NCBI GenBank assembly: GCA_963837345.1 | Contig: CAWIMX010000001.1 | Coordinates: 2,728,001 to 2,792,000, forward strand | Origin: CAWIMX01 sp963837345 | GTDB taxonomy: Bacteria > Acidobacteriota > Vicinamibacteria > Vicinamibacterales > CAVVIG01 | DNA length: 64,000 nucleotides | Reading direction: 5' to 3' | Shown: in pieces, positions 51,707 through 59,650 of the stretch | How the letters are laid out: each line of letters opens with the position of its first letter | How positions within the stretch are numbered: position 1 is the stretch's first letter | The notes under the pieces: model-generated | The model's input: the letters and a program-made list of their open reading frames with translations, nothing else | Database searches by the model: none | Told to the model about the DNA's origin: nothing | Made by a program: the position numbers and the translations under genes

Positions 51707-52228
51707 CTACGGTTTGGTGTCGATTTTCGGAATGCCGAACTGCCCGCCGAGCGCCGCGAGGTCTTCGGGGCGGATCGTTCCGACGAGATTGACGAGCGTC
51801 ACTTCCCGATCGTCGGTCACCAGCACGACGAGCCCAGACGTCGAGCCGTTCTCCTGCCGCACCCACACGCCGGCCGTCTGTCCCTGCCCGACGGACGACA
51901 CGATCTGTCCCCACCCGGCGCCCTGCAGCTGGCGACGCAACGGATCCAGGTCGGCCTGGGCGTAGGCATCGGCGCTGTCGAACTCGAACACCCGCACGTA
52001 GACGCCTTTCAAGCCGGCCAGGATCTTCTTCGCGGCGGCCTGGTCCCGATCCGCGTCGGAGAGGAAGGCGGCCGCCAGGTTCAGCATCGACTGATCGAGG
52101 CTGATCTCGGTCTTGCGGGCGGCCTTGGCGGCCAGCCGGTCCACAGTCGACGACAAGTCCAGCTGCTGCGGCGCGCCGGCGAGCGCCAGCGCCAGAACCG
52201 CCGAGATCACCGCGCGTACGATCATCAT
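51707..52228 (-). CDS. Secreted DUF4252-family protein
   Basis: A 173-residue protein with a signal peptide (VISAVLALALAGAPQQ). The core matches DUF4252, often encoded downstream of ECF sigma and anti-sigma genes: LDLSSTVDRLAAKAARKTEISLDQSML, LKGVYVRVFEFD, GWGQIVSSV and LVVLVTDDREVTLVNLVGTIRPEDL. GGGAGG stands six bases upstream of ATG at 52228. It lies 19 bases after the anti-sigma-like gene, which places it in the same operon. Confidence 0.85.
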   Translation of the reverse strand: MMIVRAVISAVLALALAGAPQQLDLSSTVDRLAAKAARKTEISLDQSMLNLAAAFLSDADRDQAAAKKILAGLKGVYVRVFEFDSADAYAQADLDPLRRQLQGAGWGQIVSSVGQGQTAGVWVRQENGSTSGLVVLVTDDREVTLVNLVGTIRPEDLAALGGQFGIPKIDTKP

Positions 52229-52247
52229 CTTCGTCCTCCCGTTGACA

Positions 52248-52571
52248 TCACTGGACCGGCGCGTCGCGCCGCGCCTCCACATCCGAGACGCGCTCCTGCA
52301 CGCTGCGCAGGGACGATCCGGCCACCCGGAGCGCGGCGAGCACCTGCGCCCTGGCGCGTTCACCTTCGATGGTCCGCAGGTGCTGCACGTACACCAGCGG
52401 CGCCACGCTCAACGCCGCAACGGCCGCTGCACCGAGCGCCCATCGCCACATCGACGTCGCGGCCGCCGGGCGTTCCGGCGCGCGGGCCCGGGCCAGCACG
52501 CGATCGGCAAGGTCGGCGGGCGGCGTCTCGCGCCTCAGGCTCCGGCGCAGCTCATCGTCGAACCGACTCAT
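52248..52571 (-). CDS. Anti-sigma-factor-like small membrane protein
   Basis: A 107-residue protein with a cytoplasmic N-terminal part (FDDELRRSLRRETPPADLADRVLARA), one membrane helix (MWRWALGAAAVAALSVAPLVY) and a short helical outer part. It overlaps the sigma-factor gene by 20 bases. The layout fits a short anti-sigma factor that holds the sigma factor at the membrane, although no zinc-binding motif (HxxxCxxC) is present. Role inferred from context. Confidence 0.7.
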   Translation of the reverse strand: MSRFDDELRRSLRRETPPADLADRVLARARAPERPAAATSMWRWALGAAAVAALSVAPLVYVQHLRTIEGERARAQVLAALRVAGSSLRSVQERVSDVEARRDAPVQ

Positions 52572-53067
52572 GGATCTCCTCGCTCAAATATCGCGACGCC
52601 TTGTCGCGCAGCAGCGCGATCGCGCGCTGCAGATGGCTCCACACCGTGCGCACGGGCATGTCGAGCGTCCGCGCGATGTCGGCCGCGTCCATGTCTTCCC
52701 CGTATCGCAGAATCACCACGATCCGCGGCGTCTCGGGCAGCGAGGCCACCAGCCGCCGCAGTCGCTCGTGCAGGAGCAGATCGACGTCGGATGGCTCGCC
52801 GGCGATCTCCGGCGCCTCGTCGAGCGCGACTTCGGCCCGCGTGGCCGGCCGCCGGGCCAGATCGATGCAGCGGTGGGTCGTGGCCCGCCGGAGCCACCGC
52901 ACCGCGTGCTCGCCGGGCGCCACGGCGCCCCGATGCTCGAACAGCTGCAGGAACACGTCCTGCGCAATCTCCTCGGCGACGGCCGGATTGCGGAAGAAAT
53001 GGCGGGCGATGCTGTAGACCATCGCCTGGTGCGCCCGGACCGCCGCCTCGAAATCGTCCGTCGTCAT
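52552..53067 (-). CDS. ECF-type RNA polymerase sigma factor
   Basis: A 171-residue sigma factor of the extracytoplasmic function group. Region 2 shows FEAAVRAHQAMVYSIARHFFRNPAVAEEIAQDVFLQLFEH, and region 4 shows ASLPETPRIVVILRYGEDMDAADIARTLDMPVRTVWSHLQRAIALLRD. It heads a three-gene unit with the anti-sigma-like and DUF4252 genes. The 180-base upstream region is dominated by a 9-bp tandem repeat, so its own promoter lies close to or within the repeat. Confidence 0.93.
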   Translation of the reverse strand: MTTDDFEAAVRAHQAMVYSIARHFFRNPAVAEEIAQDVFLQLFEHRGAVAPGEHAVRWLRRATTHRCIDLARRPATRAEVALDEAPEIAGEPSDVDLLLHERLRRLVASLPETPRIVVILRYGEDMDAADIARTLDMPVRTVWSHLQRAIALLRDKASRYLSEEIHESVRR

Positions 53068-53121
53068 CCGCTCTGTCTGCTATTACGAGGCGGCGGGGAA
53101 ATCGGACGCAGAAAAGGCAGG

Positions 53122-53202
53122 GTCGGGCAGGTCGGGTGGGTCGGGTGGGTCGGGCAGGTCGGGTGGGTCGGGTGGGTCGGGTGGGTCGGGTGGGTCAGGC
53201 GG
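53122..53202. repeat. Nine tandem copies of a G-rich 9-bp unit (GTCGGGTGG)
   Basis: Nine 9-bp units run without gaps: six exact GTCGGGTGG, two GTCGGGCAG and one GTCAGGCGG. The plus strand has many GGG runs separated by one to three bases, a pattern that can form G-quadruplexes. The array lies directly upstream of the ECF sigma operon. Frames through it read GRVGRVG-type and are not taken as proteins. Confidence 0.92.
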
Positions 53203-53251
53203 GAGCGGGGCGGGCTGAAAGCCGGCCCCGCTCATGACTGACGACTGGCGC

Positions 53252-55729
53252 CTATACGTGCGCCGTGAGCGGGTCGTCGGTGGCGTGCCCCGCTTCGAGC
53301 GACGTGAGGACGACGTCGGTCGGCACGGGCGCGCGGCGGAAGACGTCGTCGCCCACGGCGGCCGACAGGGCGTTCAGCACGGCATTGCACCCGGCGGCGA
53401 CGGGCGGCTCGCCGATGCCGCGTGCGCCCACCGGCGTCTCGGGGTCCGGCAGCTCGACGGCCGCCCACTGCATGTTCGTGGGGGCGTCGAGAATGGTCGG
53501 CGGCCGGTTCTGGTAGAAGCGCTTCGCGAGCGGAACGCCATACTGCTGGTCGTAGACCCACTTCTGGCCGATCGCATGGCCGATGCCGAGCATCGACCGC
53601 CCGAGCACCTGGCCGCCGAGCGAGTGCGGGTGGATGACGGTGCCGACGTCGGCGACCGCGAGATAGTCGACGATGTGATACTGGCCCGTCTCGACGTCGG
53701 CTTCGACCTCGGCGAACCCGGCGACGAAGGAGTGCGTCTGGCCGTCGTGCGGGTAGCTGTCGCGGGCGACGCCCATCAGTCCGCGTCCGGCCAGTGCGGC
53801 GGCGGATCGCTTCGTGAAAACATTGATGTCGTCGGGCAGCTCGTGGCCGTCGTACTTGCCGCCGAGCTCGATGGCGCGCGCGGCGGCTCGCGCCAGGCTC
53901 ATGCCGGCGCCGCCGCCTTTCCGCGCGACCCGTTCGCTGGCGACCACATAGTCCTCGGGACGGCCGCCGAGATCGCGCGCGGCGATCTCCTGCAGCTTTC
54001 GAACGGCATCCATGCCGGCGGCATGCGCCGCGCGCGTCATGGCGTGCGTCGTCTGGCTGCCGCCGGAGACGCAGGTCCACGGCAGGTTGTTCCCCGTGTT
54101 GCCCCAGGTGAGATCGACGCGCTCCCACGGCAGGCCCACCAGCTCGGCGGCGACGCGATTCGTGTCGGTCATCGATTCGGTCCCGAGATTGCCGACGCCG
54201 CTGTGCACTTCCATGCGGCCCTCCGGCGTAATCACGAAGAGGCCGTCGAAGCCGGTCGAACCGGAAACGAACGCGCTCACGGCCACGCCGACGCCGCGCA
54301 CTTTCGAGCCCGTGCGTTGACCATTGCGCGCCTTGCGTTCGCTCCAGTTGAAGAGCGCCGCGCCCTTGTCGAGCGCTTCCTTGATGAACGCGCTGGTCGA
54401 GTATCCGCGGCGGCCGTCGGGCGCCGGCGGACCGATGGGCGCCTTGCCCTCCGGCGCGTTGATCGTGCGGATCGCCACCTGGTCGACGTTCAACTGACGC
54501 GCGGCCTTCGTGAGCGCGTGCTCCATCACCGTGATGCCCTGCATCCCGCCAGGCTGGCTCTGCGCGCGGCGCGGCGGCGTGTTGGTGAGCACGGCGATGC
54601 CGCGCCAGCGCATGGCGGGCGGCTGGAAAAGAAGGGAGACCATCCGGCCGGTCATGCCCGTGTCGCCAACCGGCTCGTAGGGCCCGTTCTCGCAGACCAC
54701 GAACATGTCCACGGCCGTAATGCGCCCATCGGCGGCGAAGCCCACCTTCATGCGGCCGTGCACCGCCGGGCGTGCCCCGCCGATGTAGTGCTCTTCCTCG
54801 CGCGAGATGCGCATCATGACCGGCGCGTTCACCTTCTTCGACAGAAGCGACGGGATCATTGTCGTGATGGTGCCCGTGGCCTTGCTCCCGAAGCCGCCGC
54901 CCGTGTACTCGCTGATGAGGACGATGTTCTCGGGCTCCATCTGCATCCAGCGGGCGACCGAGCCGACCGTCTGCACGACGCTCTGGGTGGAGCAGTGCAG
55001 GAAAAGCTTGTCGTTCTGCCAGTACACCATCGCGGTGCGCGGTTCGAGCGTCTGATGGCTGGTGTTGGGCGTGACGAACGTTTCGTCCACCACGAGGGCC
55101 GCCGCCTTGAAGCCGGCATCGACGTCGCCGTACGACCATTCGTCGGGCACCTTGCCCATGGGCAGCTTGCCCTCGCCGAAATCGGCGAACTCTTCGGCCG
55201 TCCACTTGTAGTCCTGCACCTCGGGAGCCGACGGCGGCTGGCCGGGCGCGGGCGCGGGCCGCACCCAGACGTTGCCTTCGACTCGAGGATTGGCGCCGCC
55301 CGGCCGAAGGCTGGCCAGGGGATCGACGGAGAAGGGCAGGGGCTCGAAATCCAGCTTGATCTTCTCGATCGCTTCGGCCGCCGTCAGCTCGTCGACCGCG
55401 GCAACGGCGAGGATGGGCTCGCCCTGGTAGAGCGGCTCGTTGGTGAGCGCCCGCTCGCCCATGGTGTTCGCGCGGATGGTCTGGCCGAGGTCGGTGACCG
55501 TGTCGGCGGGCTGCGGCAGCTCGTCGGCCGTGAGGATGGCCTTGACGCCCGGCATGGCGAGCGCGGCGCTGGCGTCGATGCTGCGCACGCGCGCGTGCGG
55601 CATCGGACTCAGCAGGAGCCTCGCAAAGAGCATGCCCTCGGCGCGGAAATCCTCCGCGTACTTCGCGCGGCCGGTGACCTTCGCGACCAGGTCGGGGGTG
55701 GTGTAGTTCTGTCCGACGAGCTTGGCCAT
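53252..55729 (-). CDS. Molybdenum hydroxylase large (molybdopterin) subunit, third copy
   Basis: An 825-residue catalytic subunit of the xanthine-dehydrogenase family. The N-terminal Ald_Xan_dh domain starts VGQNYTTPDLVAKVTGRAKYAEDF. The molybdopterin domain has YTGGGFGSK (277-283) and the loop GARGIGEPPVAAG with the probable catalytic Glu. No signal peptide is present; export would depend on the Tat-bearing small subunit. It is one of three such genes in the region, and the 308-base gap before it suggests separate control. The substrate is unknown; aldehydes are likely by analogy with PaoABC. Confidence 0.93.
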   Translation of the reverse strand: MAKLVGQNYTTPDLVAKVTGRAKYAEDFRAEGMLFARLLLSPMPHARVRSIDASAALAMPGVKAILTADELPQPADTVTDLGQTIRANTMGERALTNEPLYQGEPILAVAAVDELTAAEAIEKIKLDFEPLPFSVDPLASLRPGGANPRVEGNVWVRPAPAPGQPPSAPEVQDYKWTAEEFADFGEGKLPMGKVPDEWSYGDVDAGFKAAALVVDETFVTPNTSHQTLEPRTAMVYWQNDKLFLHCSTQSVVQTVGSVARWMQMEPENIVLISEYTGGGFGSKATGTITTMIPSLLSKKVNAPVMMRISREEEHYIGGARPAVHGRMKVGFAADGRITAVDMFVVCENGPYEPVGDTGMTGRMVSLLFQPPAMRWRGIAVLTNTPPRRAQSQPGGMQGITVMEHALTKAARQLNVDQVAIRTINAPEGKAPIGPPAPDGRRGYSTSAFIKEALDKGAALFNWSERKARNGQRTGSKVRGVGVAVSAFVSGSTGFDGLFVITPEGRMEVHSGVGNLGTESMTDTNRVAAELVGLPWERVDLTWGNTGNNLPWTCVSGGSQTTHAMTRAAHAAGMDAVRKLQEIAARDLGGRPEDYVVASERVARKGGGAGMSLARAAARAIELGGKYDGHELPDDINVFTKRSAAALAGRGLMGVARDSYPHDGQTHSFVAGFAEVEADVETGQYHIVDYLAVADVGTVIHPHSLGGQVLGRSMLGIGHAIGQKWVYDQQYGVPLAKRFYQNRPPTILDAPTNMQWAAVELPDPETPVGARGIGEPPVAAGCNAVLNALSAAVGDDVFRRAPVPTDVVLTSLEAGHATDDPLTAHV

Positions 55730-56037
55730 GTGACGCCTCCGCGAATCTCGGGCGAGCCGATTCCGCTCGGTGAACGCTCCGTCCTACGATAGATGGAGTC
55801 GAGCCGTACGGCAAGCACCCCGGCGTCTGTCGGCACGAGAGGCACCCGGTCGCCGTACCGCGCACGCGGCGGACGCCGTCATGCTGGCCGTCGGGCTTGC
55901 CGCGTGCGCGCTGCCGCTCCGGCGTGCAGCTCGCGATCGATCCGGCCGAGGCCTTGAAGGCGGACGGCTGACGCGGGGCGTACAGCGAGAGGGCGGCCCG
56001 GTGGCCGCCTCCTGCCGTCGTCATTCCGGACGCCGCC
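55730..56037. other. 308-base gap between two large-subunit genes, with a hairpin
   Basis: No gene is seen. GGCGGCC-CGGT-GGCCGCC at 55992-56009 forms a seven-pair stem just after the stop codon of the second large-subunit gene. It could act as a terminator or processing site, although no T-run follows. The rest of the stretch shows no recognised promoter or regulator site. Confidence 0.55.
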
Positions 56038-58515
56038 TCAGACGTTCGCCTTGAGCGGGTCGTGCGTGGGCGCTCCGGCCTCGAGCGCCGTGAGAATCAT
56101 GTCGTTGGTGACCGGGGCGCGGTTGAACACCTCGGGGCCGACCGCCGCGATCAGCGCGTTCACGACGCATCCGAAGCCCGTGCCGACGGGGGATTCGCCG
56201 ACGCCGCGCGTGCCGACCGGCGTGTCGGGGTCCGCGATGTCGAGCGCGGCCGATGCCATGTGCGCCGGCGCGTCGAGGATCGTCGGCGGCTTGGTGTGGT
56301 AGAAGCGGCGGGCGAGCGCCACGCCGTAGTGCTGGTCGTACACCCACTTCTGACCGTAGGCATGCCCGAAGCCGAGCATGATGCCACCGAGGATCTGGCC
56401 GCCGAGGCTGCGCGGGTGCAGGACGGTGCCGACGTCGGCGACGGCCAGCAGATCCAGCACCTGATAGTGCCCGGTTTCGACGTCCACTTCGACTTCGGCG
56501 AAGCCGGCCACATAAGACTTCGTCGTGCCGTCACGCCCGTAGGTGTCGCGCGCCACGCCCATGAGGCCCATGCCGACCAGCCCGGCGGCGGCGCTCTTCG
56601 TCTCGTTGTTGACGTCGTCGGGAAGCTCGTGGCCATCGAAGGCGCCGCCCAGCGCGAGGGCTCGCTGAGCGGCCTGGGCCAGGCTCATGCCGCGGCCTCC
56701 GCCTCGCCGCGCCACGCGCTCGCCGGCGACGACGTAGTCTTCCGGCCGGCCGCCCAGATCGCGTGCCGCGATCTGCTGCAGCTTGCGCACGGCATCGGAG
56801 CCGGCGGCGTGCGCCGCGCGGCTCATCGCATGCGCCGTCTGGCTGCCGCCCTGGCCGCAGGTGTTCGGCAGGAACTTGGCGGTGTTGCCCCAGACGACGT
56901 CCACCTTCTCCCAGGGCACGCCGACCAGTTCGGCCGCGACGCGATGGACGTCGAAGACCGATTCGGTGCCCAGGTTGCCGATACCCGACTGGATCTGCAG
57001 GCGGCCGTCCGGCTTGAGCACGATCAAGCCGTCGAAGCCGATTGATCCGGCGGAATAGCAGCTGACGGCCATCCCCACGCCGCGCACTTTCGAGCCGGTC
57101 CGCTGACCGCTGCGCGTCTGCCGCTCGTTCCAGTTGAACAGCTCCGCTCCGCGGTCGATCGCCTTGCGGAGAAAGCAGCTCGTCGCGTGGTTCCGGACGC
57201 CGCGCCCGTTGGGGCCGCCGAAATCGGGTTTTCCCTCCTCGGGCGCGTTGACCCGGTGAATCTCGAGCTGCGAGATGCCCAGCTTCAACGCGGCCTTGGC
57301 CATGATCGGCGCCATCAGGGAGTTGCCCTGCATACCGCCGGGCGCGCGCTGCGCGCCGCGGGGCGGCGTGTTGGTGAGCACGTTCACCGTCCGCCAGCGC
57401 ATCGCGGTGGGCTGATAGGCGAGCGAGATATGGTCGCCGGCCGACCGGCCGTCGCCCACCACGTCGTACGGCCCGTTGTCGACGATGGCGAGGCCGTCGA
57501 GCGCGACGATACGGCCGTCTTTGCGGAAGCCGATCTTCACCCGCGAGTGCAGGGCCGGCCGCGCCCGGCCGATCCACTGCTCGTCTTCGCGCGTGACGCG
57601 CATCATCACGGGCGTTCCGGTCTTCTTCGAGAGGAGCGCCGGGACGACGGTGAACACGGTGGACGAGCCCTTGCTGCCGAACCCGCCGCCGCAGTACTCG
57701 CTGATGATGACGACGTTCTCGGGATCGATCCCGACCCAGCGCGCCACGGCGCTGATGGTGCGCATGGTGCTCTGCGTGGAGCAGTGCATGTACAGCTTGC
57801 CGTTCTGCCAGTAGGCCATCGCGCTGCGCGTTTCGAGCGGATGATGCGTGGTGTTGGGCCCGACGAACGTCTCGTCGAGCACGAGGTCGGCTTCCCGAAG
57901 GCCCGCCTCGACGTCGCCGACCTGCCATTCGTCGGTGGTCTGGCCGAGCGGCAGCTGGCGATCGCCCGCGGCGGCGAAGTCGGCCTCGGTCCACTTCACT
58001 TCCGACACGACGGGGCCGGAGGGGCGGCCGTCGGACGGCTCCGGTCGCGCCCACACGTTGCCCTCGGTCCGCGCGTTGGGACCGCCGGGCCGCAGGCTCT
58101 CGAGCGGATCGACGACGAAGGGCAGCGGCTCGAAATCCACCTGGATCGCTTCGATGGCCTCGGTCGCCGTGAGCTCGTCGACGGCCGCCACCGCGAGGAC
58201 GGGCTCGCCCGCGTACAGCGGCTCGTTGGTGAGGCCGCGTTCGCTGAGCGTGCTGGCGACGATGCCTTCGCCGAGGCTGGCGCCCTCGGCCACGCCCGGC
58301 AGGTCGTCGACCGTCAGAATCGCCTTCACGCCGGGCATGGCCTCGGCCGCGCTCGTGTCGATGCGCGTCACGCGCGCGTGCGGCCACGGGCTCACGAGGA
58401 GCTTGGCGAACAACATGCCTTCGGCGCGCATGTCCTCGGAGTACCGCGCGCGTCCGGTGACTTTGGCGTGGAGATCGGGTGTGGTGTAGTTCTGGCCGAC
58501 AAGTTTTTCTGCCAC
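56038..58515 (-). CDS. Molybdenum hydroxylase large (molybdopterin) subunit, second copy
   Basis: An 825-residue catalytic subunit closely related to its two neighbours but clearly diverged. It starts MAEKLVGQNYTTPDLHAK and has YCGGGFGSKGSS in place of YTGGGFGSK. The active-site loop reads GTRGVGESPVGTG, keeping the likely catalytic Glu with Ser for Pro after it. It follows the FAD-subunit gene by 56 bases. The divergence in substrate-pocket regions suggests a different substrate from the first copy. Confidence 0.93.
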   Translation of the reverse strand: MAEKLVGQNYTTPDLHAKVTGRARYSEDMRAEGMLFAKLLVSPWPHARVTRIDTSAAEAMPGVKAILTVDDLPGVAEGASLGEGIVASTLSERGLTNEPLYAGEPVLAVAAVDELTATEAIEAIQVDFEPLPFVVDPLESLRPGGPNARTEGNVWARPEPSDGRPSGPVVSEVKWTEADFAAAGDRQLPLGQTTDEWQVGDVEAGLREADLVLDETFVGPNTTHHPLETRSAMAYWQNGKLYMHCSTQSTMRTISAVARWVGIDPENVVIISEYCGGGFGSKGSSTVFTVVPALLSKKTGTPVMMRVTREDEQWIGRARPALHSRVKIGFRKDGRIVALDGLAIVDNGPYDVVGDGRSAGDHISLAYQPTAMRWRTVNVLTNTPPRGAQRAPGGMQGNSLMAPIMAKAALKLGISQLEIHRVNAPEEGKPDFGGPNGRGVRNHATSCFLRKAIDRGAELFNWNERQTRSGQRTGSKVRGVGMAVSCYSAGSIGFDGLIVLKPDGRLQIQSGIGNLGTESVFDVHRVAAELVGVPWEKVDVVWGNTAKFLPNTCGQGGSQTAHAMSRAAHAAGSDAVRKLQQIAARDLGGRPEDYVVAGERVARRGGGRGMSLAQAAQRALALGGAFDGHELPDDVNNETKSAAAGLVGMGLMGVARDTYGRDGTTKSYVAGFAEVEVDVETGHYQVLDLLAVADVGTVLHPRSLGGQILGGIMLGFGHAYGQKWVYDQHYGVALARRFYHTKPPTILDAPAHMASAALDIADPDTPVGTRGVGESPVGTGFGCVVNALIAAVGPEVFNRAPVTNDMILTALEAGAPTHDPLKANV

Positions 58516-58571
58516 GACTGGGCCTCCGTAATCGGTGAAACGTGACGGTGCCTAGTGCCTGGTGCTTGCTG

Positions 58572-59582
58572 CTATGTCGTCGCCGGCGCGGTGCCGCGAA
58601 TGGCGCGCTTCACCAGGTTGCGCACGAGCGGCACCTTGTAGCCGTTGTACCGCAGCGGCTGCGCCGTCTGAATCGCGAGCTCGCCGGCGGCCGAGGCGGT
58701 GTCCTCGTTGCGGGGCTTGCCGGCCACGAGCGCCTCGACGTTCGCCAGGCGCCGCGGGCGCGCGGCCACGCCATTCACCGCCAGCCGCATCCGCTCAATC
58801 GTGTCGCCGGAGGTGACCATGGCGGAGGCCACGTTGACCAGCGGGAAGTCCCAGACCTGGCGATCGCGGACCTTCTCGAAGTAGAACTGCGCGCCCGCCC
58901 AGGTGGAGGGGATGCGGACGGCGACGAGCAGCTCGTTCGGCCGCCGCACGTTCATGCGCGTGATGTCGGTGCCGGGGCCGACGAAGTAGTCCTCGGCGTC
59001 GACGACGCGCTCGGCCCTGGCGCTGCGCAGCACCATCTTCGCATCGAGCGCGATGAGAGCCGGTGCCGTGTCGGAGGGGTTCACCGCGACGCACCGGTCG
59101 GCGTCGAAAATGGCATGCTCACGGTTGATGGCCGTCGGCGTGTCGGCGTAGCAGATGTTGCCGCCGGCGCGATAACAGCTCCAGCCGCTCCGGTAGTACC
59201 AGCAGCGCGTGTCCTGCGAGACGTTGCCGCCGAGCGTGCCCTGGTTCCGGATCTGGGGCGACGCCACCAGCTCCGCGGCCTCCATCAGCAGTCCGAACTT
59301 CTCGCGCACGACGGGATGGCGCGTCACTTCGGTGAGCGTCGTCGTGGCGCCGATCTCGAGGCCGCCGTCCAGCTCACGGATGCCCGAGAGCCCGGCCACC
59401 TGACTGAGGTCGACGACCACGTCGGTGCGCTTCGTGCGGTCTTTCAGCCAGTCGAAGGTGTCGAGACCGCCTGCCATCACCCACGCGTTGGAGCCGTGCT
59501 CGTCGAGCAGGCTCAGTGCTTCGTCAATGCTCGCCGGCTGATAGAGCTCGAATGCCGGCATCACGTCGCGAATCACGGCCAT
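58572..59582 (-). CDS. Molybdenum hydroxylase FAD subunit with PaoB-like 4Fe-4S cysteines
   Basis: A 336-residue subunit. The FAD-binding domain shows NAWVMAGGLDTF and IRNQGTLGGNVSQDTRC, and the C-terminal CO-dehydrogenase-flavoprotein-type domain ends the protein. An insertion holds Cys127, Cys136, Cys144 and Cys164 with the sequence NVSQDTRCWYY to DADRCVAVNPSDTAPALIALDA. That resembles E. coli PaoB, whose extra [4Fe-4S] cluster sits in this loop. It is the only FAD subunit for three large subunits. It lies 68 bases after the first large-subunit gene. Confidence 0.9.
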   Translation of the reverse strand: MAVIRDVMPAFELYQPASIDEALSLLDEHGSNAWVMAGGLDTFDWLKDRTKRTDVVVDLSQVAGLSGIRELDGGLEIGATTTLTEVTRHPVVREKFGLLMEAAELVASPQIRNQGTLGGNVSQDTRCWYYRSGWSCYRAGGNICYADTPTAINREHAIFDADRCVAVNPSDTAPALIALDAKMVLRSARAERVVDAEDYFVGPGTDITRMNVRRPNELLVAVRIPSTWAGAQFYFEKVRDRQVWDFPLVNVASAMVTSGDTIERMRLAVNGVAARPRRLANVEALVAGKPRNEDTASAAGELAIQTAQPLRYNGYKVPLVRNLVKRAIRGTAPATT

Positions 59583-59650
59583 AGTAGTCTCCAGTCTTCA
59601 GTCGCTAGTCGCTGGTCCCACGAATCCCAAATCGCCAATCCCGTTCAGCG

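Noticed and set aside
53122..53202. Possible collagen-like or Gly-Arg-rich protein read through the 9-bp repeats
   Set aside because: The frames lack a ribosome site and extend antisense to the sigma-factor gene; they arise from the repeat itself.
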